Notes: a model not told the origin generated them from the sequence alone. Shown: positions 1 to 12,130, counted from the first letter of the stretch. The stretch is 64,000 bases of DNA from Hygrophila difformis (GCA_030278955.1 JAOANR010000010.1:20676444-20740443); one strand, 5' to 3'. Made by a program: numbers and translations.

Positions 1-1808
1 GACATTCATTAAAGGGACAAACGTGCTGCAGATTATATATGTGTTGCTTGCTCTTGAGGAAACTTGATTACTAAACATTCACCAACAAAAGTGGGAACTG
101 AAAGCCCTAGTTTCCTTAAAAGAATTCAGTGTAATATATGTGGACCTATAGATCCACCATGTAAACCATTTAAATATTTTATGGTGCTATTGATGCATCA
201 ACTCGATGGTCCAATATAACATTGTTATGATCTCGCAACCATGCGTTTGCAAAATTACTTTCTAAAATTCTTAAATTACGAGCACAGTTCTATGATTATA
301 CAATAAAAATATCCATTTAAATAATGGTGGTGAATATTCATCCTAGAGGTTTGATGAATACTGCATGTCAATTGGCATAACAGTTGAGCATCATGTTGCT
401 CATGTCCATACACAAAATGGACTTGCTGAATAATGATATATGGATTGCCATTGAAGGCTTGGGGGCATGCAATACTACATGCATCAAAATTGGTGTGGTT
501 AAGACTAACAAAATCATGAATATTCCCCTACACAACTAATATTTGGGCATGAACCCAATATATCCAATCTCAGAATATATGGTTGTGTAGTATATGTCCC
601 GATTGCACCACCTCAGTGCACAAAGATGGGTCCCCAATGTAGATTGGAAATATATGTCGGTATGGATCACCATTGATTATTCGATATCTTGAACCATTAA
701 GTGGTGATTTATTTATTGCAAAATTCAAAGATTTTCATTTTTACAAATCTCATTTCTCGACATTCGGGGGAGATGAAATCAACCAAAGAAAGAAAATAAA
801 ATCAACTGGAAAACACCGTTAGATTTCTTCAATCCTCGTACAAATTATTATGAACTAGAAGTACAAAGAATTGTACATTTGCAAAATATTGCAAATCAAC
901 TGTCAGACTTATTATGTGACTCTAAAAGAGTAACTAAATCTTACATACCAACAACAAATGTTCCGATCAAAAGTAATGTCCCAGAGGGACCAATTACAAG
1001 TGCCAAAGATGAATCTACTGCATGCTTGAAGTGTGGTAGACCACTAGGTTCCAAAGATAAAAATCCTCAAAAAAAAAAAGGATCACAAATCATTGAAGAT
1101 GATAAAATTATAGAAAATATTCCATAGGAAAAAGTTCTTGAAGAGCAAACAACTCCAGAGGAGTAGGAACTTGAAAATAATGAAATATCAATCACTTTTG
1201 TCACAAGCAGAAATGTTTGGAATCGAGATGCAATGATCATAGATAAGTATAAATGATAACGATGATCATGAACCAAAAACGATTGATGAATGTCGGAAAA
1301 GAAAAGATTGGTCAAAATGGAAAGATGCAATCCAATCTAAATTGGATTCCATGGCTAGATGAAATGTGTTTGGAATGATTGTCAAAACACTAGCAAATAT
1401 AAAGCCAGTCGGATACATATGATTTTTTTTTTATAAGAAAAAGAAACGAGAAAAATGAAATTGTCAGATACAAAGTGAGATTAGTCGCACAAGGTTTCTC
1501 ACATAGACCGGGATTTGATGAAACATATTCCCATGTAATGGATGGAATAATATTTAGATATCTTATCAGTTTGGCAGTCCATCAAAGACTTAAAATGCGA
1601 TTGATGGATGCTATTACTGCATATTTCTATGTAATAAATGCTATTACTGCATAAATATATGAAAATTTAGATACGAATATCTATATGAAGATCCCGGAGG
1701 GATTAAAAATGTCAGAGACAAATCAATCAAATCCTAAATATATGTATTCCATCAAATTACAGAAATCCATAAATGTACTGAAATAGTCCGGGTGAATGTG
1801 CTATAACC
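1..1808 (+). pseudogene. Ty1/copia pol relic: integrase to reverse transcriptase (part 1)
   Basis: Conceptual translation in shifting frames gives the integrase core of a plant copia element (start to about 750: an RIQ-like CGPIDPPC motif, FMVLIDASTRWS-like core, HVHTQNGLAE). A Lys/Arg-rich linker with GRPLGSKDKNP follows at about 1030-1075. The first half of the RVT_2 reverse transcriptase follows at about 1430-1808 (VRLVAQGFS, DETYS, YMKIPEGLKM). Many stops and frameshifts interrupt it, so it is an old, non-functional copy, and its 5' end lies outside the window. The reading continues after two later insertions, at 2555-2665 and 4093-4440. Family assignment rests on recognised motif order; no LTRs were found. 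Confidence 0.85.
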
Positions 1809-2554
1809 CAAGGTTATTAAAATCTAGATTTAAATCTTAAGATCTTACGATCCTACGATCCCACAAAGCCAAAACGATTAAGATCTGTGTGGGATCTAAA
1901 TTAGGGTGAGATCTGGATAAGATCTATAGGATCTAACAAGATCTTAAAATCTTCCAACGATCCGATCCAACTCTCTCTTATTTTTCATCTCATTTTTTCG
2001 TTTTTCAGTCCTCCATTGTTTTCCAAAATCCAGATCTATGGATTTTTTTATTGCATCTCCATCTTCCTCGCATCCCCATCATCTTCCTCTTCCAACAGTC
2101 GCCGTTGTATCTCCTTCATCTTCCTGTTGTTGACATCGCCGTCGTATCCACTTCTCTTCCTATCGTTGCCCTCGCATCCCCTTCATCTTTCTACCGCCCT
2201 CCTTGCCGTAGCTTCCCCTTCCAGCACCCCTACTGATGGAGATCTTAGTCTTAAACCCCCTGCCTAGATGGATGATGATGAATCCAATGAGACAGTGGTT
2301 GAGACTGAGGAAAATGGAGAAAATTCTAATGACAAATTCACTTCAGCTCAAGCATAATGTCTTAAATGCTCAATTATTATTTTTTTAAACAAATTATTGT
2401 CTATTGATATTTGTTATTGTAATTTGCTAATATGCAATATGAATATTATTTTGTTCTTATTTCATAGGATCTTAGGATCTAAATACGATCCTACGATCCC
2501 GATCTTGCAAATGGAAAAACGATCCTACATAAGATCTAGATTTTGATAACCTTG
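1809..2554. mobile_element. hAT-like non-autonomous DNA transposon inserted in the copia relic
   Basis: The terminal inverted repeats read CAAGGTTATTAAAATCTAGA on the left and CAAGGTTATCAAAATCTAGA on the complement of the right end. They are flanked by a perfect 8-bp duplication, CTATAACC (1801-1808 and 2555-2562). An 8-bp TSD with a CAAGG terminus fits the hAT superfamily. The subterminal regions carry repeated GATCCTACGATC / GATCTTA motifs. The interior (about 2000-2270) has Ser/Pro-rich open frames but nothing recognisable as a transposase. The copia reverse transcriptase reading continues in register beyond the second TSD copy. Confidence 0.8.
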
Positions 2555-2665
2555 CTATAACCGACTCAGTGAGTCTTTGGTACAAGAGGGTTATACAAAT
2601 GACCCAATTTGTCCATGTATTCTCATTAATAAAAATGAACCAGAGTTTATAATTATTACAATTTA
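2555..2665 (+). pseudogene. Ty1/copia pol relic: reverse transcriptase (part 2)
   Basis: This short stretch lies between the hAT-like element and the Helitron. Its translation (YNRLSESLVQEGYTNDPICP and following) is the segment of copia reverse transcriptase that normally precedes the catalytic YVDD region. It joins part 1 across the hAT-like insertion and part 3 across the Helitron, which shows that both insertions landed in an existing copia element. Confidence 0.8.
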
Positions 2666-4092
2666 CTAGTATTTCCCCCCGCCCGTATGGGCGGGGATAT
2701 GATAACTATATGTAAAATATTGAATTATATTATTATTGTTACTCCTATAACAATTAAAAAATAACGTAACGTGGTATCGTTGGTAAAAAAGTTTAAATAT
2801 AATCATCATCCATTGAAGATTAGAAATTAGCACCACCGGAATGTGAGTGAATATCGTTTGAAAATTATCGTATGCGTTAGTAATTACTATATGCACAAAT
2901 ATATTTTGCAGACAAAAATCACAATATTTATAAGCGTTGAAGGACTTCTTTGTACACGACATTGGTTGCACACATGGAATTCGAATGACCTTCTTCACAA
3001 ATTAAGACTTTCAAACCATTTGGATTTGTAACTCTCCCAATTACATTTGAAAATACTAATAAAATGGATTACTAACATGGTTAATAAAAATAAATGTTAA
3101 TAATTAAATAAAAGAAGGAATATGTGAACTAACCAAATGCTGTTTCCATTGCTGGGTTGAGTAATTGTTTAATCTCTTCAAAGTTTTTGAATTTCAAAGA
3201 TTCATTTGGAAATTGTGTAGCATCCTCACATCGGAGAATTGTTTTCACTGTGAATTTACTTTTGAAATTACCTTGAGTTAACTTGTAGATTCCCGGGTAG
3301 TTTGTAACAACAAAGCCGAGGATAGAATAAACTTTCTCTTCCTCTAATTTGTTGTCAAATTGACTGATCAGATTTTTTGGTATGAAAAAAAGAAATCTGG
3401 TCCCCTGTATTTGAAATGATTTTTAGTTTTCAAATACTTTTATACGAAAAACTACAAATTTATGCATATGAAATTTTCATAAAACTATGTACCTCTTCAT
3501 CATGAAATATTGCTTCAACAGTGTTGATATCATTTGGGTTGTACTGGGAATTTGTTTTGTATAACCTTATGCATCTTCCCTTTGTGGCCACTGTAACATC
3601 ATTAGGGTGAAGCTCTCTGAAATTCTTCCGAGGAACCATTGTTTTTGAAGATCCGACAATTTGTATAAATGGGTTGTAACATATGTAGCATGTAATAAAA
3701 CTATTAGAAAGAGACAAATGAAGCAGAAAAAATGTATACCTCCAAGCATAGTAGTGGATGTGATTTTTCTTGCAGGATGAAAGAAAATTCTTCAAACCAG
3801 CTGTGATGTGTGAAGATTTAAGAAAGGGAGCATGTTTATTTGTAGTTGAGAATGGCAGCCCATGGATTTGTCTTTTATGAAGTGGTTTCAAATTTGAAAA
3901 TTTTGTATTGATGGCGGCAAAATTGTGCCCTTTCATTTTTAGTGGTAATGAGCCAAAATGAGTAATTGAAATTGTATGTATTGATGGGCTTTGATTGTGT
4001 ACTGTTCATAGCGGCCCAATACTATTCATAGGGAAATGGGAATATACTATTCATAGGGTTTTGCAATAACAACTTTTTTTATAATAAATGGA
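2666..4092 (-). mobile_element. Non-autonomous Helitron carrying an RPA-like gene
   Basis: Read on the minus strand, the element starts with TC and ends with CTAG. A perfect GC-rich hairpin (CCCGCCC ATA CGGGCGGG-type, about 2678-2696) sits roughly 10 bases before the end. It lies between a host A (2665) and T (4093), as Helitrons require, with no target duplication. Its precise removal leaves the copia frame open across the catalytic region, which independently confirms both boundaries. No Rep/helicase gene is present. The cargo is a replication-protein-A-like gene on the same strand. Confidence 0.85.
3129..3639 (-). CDS. RPA1-like single OB-fold protein (Helitron cargo), two exons
   Basis: The model is complement(join(3129..3404,3493..3639)), encoding 140 residues. 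Exon 1 starts at ATG 3639 and ends in a GAG|GTACAT donor. The intron ends in ATACAG at 3405-3407. The phase is 0 and the stop is TAG at 3129-3131. The protein resembles the plant RPA70 DNA-binding OB-fold (DUF223 type): residues 14-49 hold the first strands (VTVATKGRCIRLYK, then VEAIFHDEE), and exon 2 continues with an FFIPKNLISQFD helix and a VYSILGFVVTNYPGIYKL strand pair. Plant Helitrons often carry RPA-like genes thought to help single-strand DNA handling. It has only one OB fold, unlike full-length RPA70. No frameshift or stop was seen. Whether it is expressed is unknown. Confidence 0.6.
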
Positions 4093-4440
4093 TATTGATG
4101 ATCTCAACTTGATTAGAACTCCAGAGGAGCTTCAAAAGGCTGTTGAATATCTGAAAAAGGAGTTTGAAATCAAAGATTTTGGTAAAACCAAATCATGTCT
4201 TGGTTTGTAAATTGAATATTTAAATAATGATACTTTTATCATAAAAAAACTATACTCAGAGAGTATTAAAACAATTTTATATGAAGAAAATACATCCCTT
4301 GAGTACTCTAATTGTTGTAAGGTCACTGGATAAAAAAAAATCTATTTAGACCACAAGAGGAAGGTCAAGAAATTCCTGGACCAGAGGTCTCATATTTAAG
4401 TGTCATAGGTGCTTTAATGTAACTCGCAAACTGCACTAGA
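4093..4440 (+). pseudogene. Ty1/copia pol relic: RT end and start of RNase H region (part 3)
   Basis: The reading resumes immediately after the Helitron with the DDLNLIRTPEELQKAVEYLK block that follows the copia catalytic aspartates. It then degrades through in-frame stops into a block resembling the SAIGALMYLANCTRPDI region (about 4395-4440). Beyond about 4440 no copia similarity can be followed. The segment from there to about 4676 is unassigned. Confidence 0.75.
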
Positions 4441-4676
4441 CAACCATCATTCCGAATGAAATTTCGAATGGAATTTTTGCTTTTACATGTGCGCAATGAA
4501 TCTTCTTCATCATTCACCAAGTAGTCGTTCTCTGTTTTTTTTTCCATATTTTTTTTGTCAAAGAGAACCATTTCTCGTCTATATAAATGATGTTATGTAT
4601 GCTAGCAAACATCGAATCAAGAGGCAAAGAAGTTGAAACAACCATTGACATACAAAATCAAAATCGAGCCTTCTTG

Positions 4677-5792
4677 TTATCCTCCTTCAGATCTGATTTG
4701 ATGGGGTAGGTGTGTCGCTTCAATACTCCCAACTTTGAAGTCTAATAAAGTCTTGCCAATGTGTTTAGCACATGTCAAGGACCTCAAATCTAACATATCT
4801 TTGGATTGTTTCCAAATTAGTTGAACTGCTCGAATAGAAATAGAGAACTGCTCAACCACTTTGGTAGTTGTGTTATGCTTAAGTTTTCCATCAACACTTC
4901 TCATCATCATATTATTGTTTATTGCAAGGCGTCCATCATTTTTCAATTATCGTTTCCTCTTCTTAGATCATATTCGCTGACAAATTTAACCCATCTATAT
5001 TATTCATAAGATTCAAATATGAATTAGCTAAGATTTAAATAATAATATGGATCATTCAAGCATGGGTTCTAGTCTCAATTTTTCACAAGAAACACATAGC
5101 ACATTCAACTATAGATCAATCCCTTCAAAAATAAAATTAGAGATTAAATACATAGTATAATGTCAATCCAATACCGGATCACTTCTAGTAATGTCAATCC
5201 ACAGTTCTTCCCATGCAATTGTATTGGGTGTTAGATGATGGAATGGAAGAAGAGAATTTCTAATTTCTTTCATGATTTTTCTTTTCATGTGTACACTACA
5301 TGCTTAAGGTTAATATTTATACACCTTTACATCATTTCAATAATAGAAATAGGCAAGAATATTTGAAACAGGCATTGAATCGAACATAATGTAAGCATGA
5401 AAAGACCATTGAAAAAAACAAGGAAAATAACTATTAAACATGGATGAATATGTACAACTCATCAAGTATAATTATCAAAACGATTATGTAAAATGAAAAA
5501 ATGAAGATATTACCACTATTCTCAATGGAATTAATTGGGTGATTAATATATCAACTGGGGGATCCTGATGATAAAGATCAAATGCTAGACCTTGGTCATC
5601 GGAATCATTCTAAGTTGTTGCTTCATCAGTTGAATGATAATCCGAACTCGCCACATCGACATTCAAGTCAATGGGAACTCGATCGTATTGATCTCTTTTC
5701 AGTTCGGCAATTTCGATTGTGGAGCTATTGACCGGCGAGCTTACAAATTCAACATTAAGGTCGATTCTAGTAGCCATACAATTGATGTTCAA
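4677..5792 (-). pseudogene. Mariner-like transposase, N-terminal part only
   Basis: Two minus-strand segments look like the front of a plant mariner (MLE) transposase. Positions 5792-5610 encode an acidic N-terminus with IDLNVEF and PIDLNVDVAS repeats, and 4946-4677 encode the helix-turn-helix block (SVDGKLKHNTTTKVVEQFSI, then AVQLIWKQSKD, then a leucine-rich TLLDFKVGSIEATH block). The intervening 660 bp would be an intron or decayed sequence. The DDD catalytic domain is absent, so this is a truncated copy. No Stowaway-type TIR could be matched at either side. Assignment is by motif resemblance. Confidence 0.55.
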
Positions 5793-6394
5793 AGTGATGA
5801 CTAATATCGAAATGGTGGGGTATAAGAATAGTTATCGGAGAAAGGAGGGTGGGACCACTGAAGTATTAAGAATCTCATGGTAGTCCTATTCCTTAAGAAC
5901 TCTCTTTCTTAATGGTTAATTTTTCCTCCACTTATTTCGTATTGGTTGGCTTCAATTCATAAGGATTGAAATGCTTTAATTTTGGTTGGAGATTTGTTGA
6001 CAATATATGGAGTTAAATACTAATGCAGAGACAATTTCTAGGAGAGAAGACAAACCATTTAGTGTGGGGAGGGATAAAAGTGGAAAAATTAGAGTAATGA
6101 TTGTTTTTCCTTGATAAGTGAGATTTTTTGCCTAAACGTAAACGACATATAAAGAACGGAAGCAATATTAAATTTTGTTAAATTTATTATTATAATTACT
6201 TTTATTAAATTATTCTACCTTAATATTGTAATTAATTATTGATAATTATTAAATTTATAAATTATTTACCAATTAATAGATAATTTCATATACTTTGAGA
6301 TAAATTATTTTATAAATATATGCATAAATTTGTATAAAATGATAAATCTATTTAATTTAGAAATAAATAATACCTAATAATAGATCAAATATTT
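5793..6394. other. AT-rich spacer, no gene seen
   Basis: The sequence is AT-rich without a convincing coding frame. No terminal repeat, RNA gene or recognised element was identified. Confidence 0.5.
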
Positions 6395-6795
6395 CAAATT
6401 AAATGTAGACCATTGGATATGACTACCATTATATTTAAACCGTCGGATCTTTATCTTATTCAAAAATATTTTGGATTAAATATTGACCATTGGATTTTGA
6501 TTACCTTTACATTAAACCGTTGTATCATTATCACATCCACACAATTTTCTCATTAAATCTAGCTAGGTCCTTGGATTCAATTGCCATATCTAAACCGTTG
6601 GATCTTTATCCTATCCAAAAAATTCTTTCAGATTAAATATCAGTCATTGGATATTATTGCTTTTACATCAAACTATTTAATCATTATCTTATCCAAAAAT
6701 ATGCAAATTAAATTTACATCGTTGGATACGATTTACTTTAGATCTAAATCGTCCAAAAATAATCTCATCTCAATTCTTTTCATCACCCTCCTCTA
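6395..6795. repeat. Degenerate tandem repeat, about 77-bp unit, about five copies
   Basis: Each unit has the order 'gaccattggat', an AT-rich spacer, 'taaaccgt(c/t)gga', 'tctttatcttatcc', 'caaa', 'ttaaat'. The first motif begins near 6408, 6485, 6566, 6643 and 6718, giving spacings of 77, 81, 77 and about 75. The copies differ strongly from one another, so the array is old. No coding function is visible. Confidence 0.7.
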
Positions 6796-7004
6796 TAAAG
6801 AACACATTTGGGTATGAGTGATTTACGCACTTAGCATATATTTCCAGTTCATTGAGTTATCTCTCTTCCTTTATATTGTTAATTTCTTTTTGTGTATTTC
6901 TTTATAATATTACATTATCGTCAGCTCTAGAAATCAAAATTATACCACTAATGAAGATAAACATATTTGTTATGCATATATAGAGATTCCTCAAGATCTG
7001 AAAA

Positions 7005-7420
7005 TTGGTATACATAAGAAATGACCAATTTTTGGACTTGTGTTATCAGCGCATAAAATTCCACAAGACCAAATTTATCTATGCGAGTATGAGACCCATA
7101 GAAACCCATATACGTCTCATTCTTACTACTACATCAAAATTTAAAAGATGCATGAAACAAATTGAATGTGATAAACCAAGTGGTGCATTCGAACAAGACA
7201 TTGTAAGTCCCCATTAACATTATTTTTTCAATTTACCTTATTAATATACATAAGTTTCATTTAATATGCAGATAACTCGTGCAAAACAATTAATGGCGGT
7301 AGATTAAAAAAATAAAAATCGAAAGGCTTTAAATTTGATAACGTATGGGATATCATAAAAGATTCTGAGAAATTTGATTGCACGGTTCAAAATGATATTG
7401 ATTATTCGGGGATTGTCATT
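7005..7420 (+). pseudogene. Fragment of NAM-associated / Myb-like transposon accessory gene
   Basis: The plus-strand translation shows RPIETHIRLILTTTSKFKRC, then MKQIECDKPSGAFEQDI. After a short gap at about 7300-7400 comes NRKALNLI-like sequence and, in another frame, FDNVWDIIKDSEKFD. This order matches the C-terminal half of plant NAM-associated proteins (often annotated glutathione S-transferase T3-like), which derive from PIF/Harbinger ORF1-like genes. The fragment contains frameshifts and has no start region. The flanks give no termini, so the parent element is unknown. Confidence 0.5.
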
Positions 7421-7529
7421 GTGCAGTTGTGCGATGAACACCCTTGAAAAAATTAATCAATTCACTTAGATTTAAAATGATAGAGCCTTTGTACGGTTCA
7501 ATCTCTGTGCAACCACCTTTTTTTTATGA

Positions 7530-10165
7530 ATGGCTTCCAACTCTTCTTAGGACAACCACCTTTTTTTATTTCTACCTTGAGCACGGCTTGCATATTTGAA
7601 ATGAGTAATAAGGCCATCGTCTATTTCTGGTATACCCCCATCATCGGTTTTTGGCATATTCCTCTCACGTGTGAAAACATGCTTCTCAAAATAGTGAGAG
7701 CAAAATATTGATGCCTCCCGAACCATATACGCATTGCATTTAGAACCCTCAACGTGTGCCTTGTTTCGAACCGTACGTTTCAAATAGTTCAGATACCTGA
7801 AATGCAATACAATGAATGTTTCACATTATAATATACAAAATTATTAGTACAGTTAATACAAAAGCCACGGTTAATCTTATCTCTGGAACGGATACATCCA
7901 CCTAAATTGAATAGGAGCAGCAACACTAGCTTCTCGAGGTAAGTGGACATGTGGTGTTCCATACAGTCGAAGAAAGCAGGTGGAAATATTGTTTCCAATT
8001 TACATAGTACAACTGGATCAGCTTTTTCCAATATATCAATATCTTGCACATTAATTGTTTTCGCAGTTAATGCACGTAATACATTGCTCAATTCTGTTAT
8101 GGCCTCCCACATATGCTTCTGAAGTAATTCCCTCCATTCAATGGGCAGAAGACGTTGCAGGAATACATGGCAATCGTGACTCTTCATCCCAAACATCATG
8201 TGTTTATCAATATCAATGTATTTTCCCAGGTTCGACACACAACCATCTGAAAACTTTAAGCTTGCAACCGAATTCAAAAATACCTCCCTCTTATCCTTAT
8301 TTATTGTGTGCGCGGCCTTCAGATATTTACACGTCCAAGGATACGTACGCAATTCTGGCCTGTGGCATAAGCAACGGATGCCCTCGCGGGCTTTCACATT
8401 GTCCTTTGTCTTCCTTTGGACATCAATTATTGTATTGGATACATTTTCAGATACATTCTTCTCAATGTGGATGACTTCTAGATTGTGACGAACTAATTTA
8501 TCTTCCAGTATGGTAAATCCCAAAAGATGCTCATTTTTTTCCATTCACAAGTCTTACTGATTATTGTTATGCTTCCTCACTACCCACATCATTATACGAT
8601 GGAGATCAAGAAATTCTATATCAGCTAACACCTCTTCTCTGCTTTTATGAAATGGTGGGAATTTGTGCTCTTCACGATCCTTTAAGAATTTTGACTTATC
8701 AAGTCTAAATGGGTGATCCGGCACAAGGAACCTCCGATGACATTCAAATCATGATTGTTTCCCACCCTCCTTTAACCTGATAGATTCTACTCCTTCCATA
8801 CAGACCGGGCATGCTATCTTCCCATATGTACTCCAACCAGACATCATAGCGTAAGCTGTAAAATCTCCTATGGTCCACATCAACGCAAATTTCATTTGAA
8901 AGTTTTGTCTGATAAAGGTGACATACATCGTGATACCTACATCTCACAGCTCCAAAAGCTCATCAAACAGATGTTGTAAATACACATCTATCCTTTGTTT
9001 GCTTGATTTCCCAGGTATTATGCAACTCAAGAACATGTATTCATCGTTCATACGCATTCCAGGAGGTAGGTTATAAGGTGTCAAAATCACTGGCCAACAT
9101 GAGTATTGATAGCCCGACAGGCCAAATGGTTGGAAACCATAGGTACATAACCCCAAACGAACGTTTCGTCCATCTGCTCCAAAGTTTGGATGAATTGTGT
9201 CAAAGTACTTCCATGCCTTGGAGTCGTACGGATGACACCTCTCCAGACAGTCTATGTCCATGGACTACATACCACTCATGTGTTTCGCAGTCGCTTCTGA
9301 TGCGTACACTCGTTTCAAGCGATTTTTTTAGTGGAAAATAGAGCAAATACTTCTTTGTCACATGTAAATTGTTGTTGGATTCTTTAAACCAAGGCCTAAA
9401 AAAAAAACTTACAGTTCTCCAATGACGCATCATCACGCCAATACAACAGATAGCCCTTATCACAAGAATCAATTTTCTTACAAGTAATCCCAACCCCTCT
9501 AGAAGTTTCTTTGCCTTGTAGAAAACTTTCACCATAGAGTTCTCTTCTGGGAGTGTATCAATTATAAGTTGGCATAACGTATCAAAGCATCTCTCGATAG
9601 GTTATATTTGGATTTAATACATACTAACCTCGCAACCATTGACAATAATGTCATTTTCTCACAGCCAGTCCACAAATTCTTGTCAGATGCCTTCAACATA
9701 CCATAGAAAAACTTCTTTTGCAGGTTAGGCTCCTCAGGCGTTGTAGGCTCATCATCCATATTACTTGGTGTAGCATTGGGAATACCAAACCATATTCCAT
9801 CACACACCATTTTGTATGTAATCGTTAAACGGTGCAGTTGTGCCCGCTTGTGTTCCACTTCCAGAAGAACACCTCACATCTATATTATCATGGTATGGGC
9901 GGAAGGTATGTGGTTCTCTGTGACATATCCACCTTTCATAATTTGGGACAAATCTACCCCGATAAAGATGTCCTCGGATGGCCCGATTGGATAAAATATA
10001 TTCTTGGATCTTTTTTTACACGGACATCTTATCTTTCCCCCCGCTATGTCAACATCTGGGTTTTTATAGCAAACCCGTAGAAAGAAATCAACACCTTCTT
10101 TAAACTCGGGTGTAAGCAAGGCCGCGAGGGTGGTACATCAAGCTTCTATCCATCTTTAAAAAAAT
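7530..10165 (-). pseudogene. CACTA (En/Spm) TNP2-type transposase, decayed
   Basis: Minus-strand blocks occur in family order. A Transpos_assoc domain is at about 10119-9990 (TPEFKEGVDFFLRVCY, GGKIRCPCKK). The linker and start of Tnp2 are at 9858-9562. The Tnp2 core is at 9535-8944 (VVHGHRLSGE, YDSKAWKYFDTIHPNFGADG, RLGLCTYGFQPFG, SCWPVILTPYNLPP). A decayed stretch follows, then DUF4218 at 8544-7547 (SHDCHVFLQRLLPIEWR, FPPAFFDCMEHH, KCNAYMVREASIF). At least four frameshifts or stops separate the blocks, so no functional transposase can be made. A probable start is near 10160 (MDRSLMYHPRGLAY). Family assignment is firm from the block order; the 3' boundary is approximate. Confidence 0.85.
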
Positions 10166-11766
10166 TCACCTACATATATCAAATGAGTAGGTAATTTAAT
10201 TTATGAATTATATTTGAGTTTTTGAAGACTTTGTATTTGTGTATTTGTAGGTAATTTATTATGAATATGAGTTTTATTAACTTAATGCATTTGAAAAGTT
10301 GGATTTAGAGCTAATTCAATTCAATTGTATTAACTTAATTCATTTCAAAATCAATTCAATTACTTTTAGAAGGAGGATAACAATTCAATCACTTAATTTC
10401 AAAATGTTAACTTAATGCATTTCAAATGGGCTTAATGCATTTGGATTAAAAATAGAAAAATGACTTATTTGGATTAAAATTTATGCATGTTTACCAAAAA
10501 GTCCGCTACAAGTAATGTCCAAATCCAATTTTTACTTATGATTAAAACATTCATGACGGATTTTGAAATATTTAGTTTCTAAATTAATAGTTCAAATCAT
10601 TTATGATTTTAAAACATTTGTTCTAAATGGAGATGGATTTTGATAGACAAGAATACAAGTATTTAAATCTCTAATCAACTTATTATCATCAGGCATCTCC
10701 AATTAAAGCCAGATGTCCATACATGATTCTCAATTCTACCAAAATAGTATCAATTTAGTATCAATCACAACTAAAAGATTAAACGGTCACAAATACCACA
10801 ATAGTTTATCAATTTAGTTGCACTTGCACAAATATCTCATCACTTTCTCAACAACTAAGAGTACAAAATTGTACCAAATATATCTCATCACAAAATTTGG
10901 CTAAACATTCTCCTCATTCAAACTCTTCCTCTTTCAAAAAAAAAAAAGAAAAAAAGAAAATGCATACCAAATCCAAATTTCTCATAATCCTGATGTTAGA
11001 TACTTAAAGCAAATCCAAATCCAAATCCCAATATCTCACGATCCAAATATCTCAAACAGAAAATGCATACCAAATCCAACTTTGCCTAAGTTCTCACATA
11101 CCAATCCAAAACCGAAATATTTCTGTATGAAACTTAAAGCTTGAGTTTTCATTTTAAAAATGTTTACATGTGCAGAAAGAATGGAGAAGCAGACCTATGC
11201 AATAACTAATATAAAGAACATAGAAGCAGATGAATTGATGGCATGAACTGACAGACAAAACGATGATTCCAAACTTTGTTTTCAATTTGAAGAATACAAT
11301 TATCAATTTCACAAAATCGGTAAAACTTGATTCCAAAGTTCAAACAAATGCCCAAATGAAGAAAATGTAGATACCTATTCAATAGATGCTGGCTGTGGAG
11401 TGTCCAAACAACATCAACCTCCGCGCACCCAACGAAACTAAAAAACGTCGCCAGAGAAGATGGTGGTCCGGAGGAAGGGGATGGAATGGCTACGGTGGTC
11501 CAATGGCTCGAGCAGTTGGGGGTGGCTCGAGGGCTGTGCACGCTGAGAGGCTCGATGTAGGGTGGGCTCGAGGACTGCGCATGTTGGGTCGGAAATGGAG
11601 GTGGTCGGAAAGGTTGGGTGAATCGCGAGTGAAAACGGTAAGATCCAAAGGTTTTGGTGCGTTATCTAAAACTGAATTACAACCGCTTGGAGACGACATA
11701 TAGCCCTAGGCTATCGACCGCAAATGCGGCGGCTGCCGGTCGGGGATCAGGGAAAATCTTGTAGTG
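7530..11766 (-). mobile_element. CACTA transposon, 5' end at 11766, other end not found
   Basis: The right edge reads, on the minus strand, CACTACAAGATTTTCCC (complement of 11750-11766). This is the usual CACTACAAGA-type terminus, and the GC-rich subterminal sequence behind it contains a short inverted repeat (CTATCGACCGC / GCGG around 11711-11730). About 1.6 kb of non-coding or unrecognised leader separates it from the transposase start near 10160. No matching terminus was found on the left side, so the 3' end is probably deleted. The 10166-11740 stretch contains no convincing gene. Confidence 0.55.
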
Positions 11767-11865
11767 CTCCAATATCACCTGATGGTGTGTTCTCTTTTTC
11801 TATCAATTTAAGTGGTAGCAGTGGCGAAGAAAGGTTCAGGATTTTGAAGTTGTGAAAAAAGAAAA

Positions 11866-11958
11866 TTTTTGTAGTGTCTTTTTTTTTTTTTTTTTTTTTT
11901 TTTTTCTTTTTAAAATTCTTGTAGTGTTTTTTTAAAAAGAAAAAAAAGAAAAAAAAAA
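11866..11958. repeat. CACTA-type ends beside a long poly-T/poly-A fold-back
   Basis: Two further TTGTAGTG termini end at 11876 and 11926. They surround a T run (about 11879-11905) and face an A-rich run ending at 11958, giving a large self-complementary stretch. It looks like a pile-up of element ends, or a sequence prone to slippage. Confidence 0.45.
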
Positions 11959-12130
11959 GACTACAAGAATATTTTGTTTTAGAGAGTGAAACAATTTGGT
12001 AGAATTTGGTTACTAAAGATGTTAACGACCGAATTTGCGATCGAAATTTGTTAGCAACCACAATTTTAGCAACCGAAATGAATTAGTTACCAAAATTTTA
12101 TCTACCAAATCTAGAATTTTTCTAATAGTG
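11959..12130. mobile_element. Small CACTA-like MITE
   Basis: The left end is gACTACAAGAATATTTTG, and the right end read in complement is CACTATTAGAAAAATTC. Both are CACTA-style termini. The interior carries several copies of a GGTTRCTAA / TTAGCAACC subterminal-type motif. The left terminal C is mutated or lost. No clear 3-bp TSD was seen. There is no coding capacity. Confidence 0.4.

Noticed and set aside
2016..2267. Ser/Pro-rich open frames inside the hAT-like element
   Set aside because: Low-complexity CT-rich sequence with no transposase motif; two overlapping frames have equal claim.
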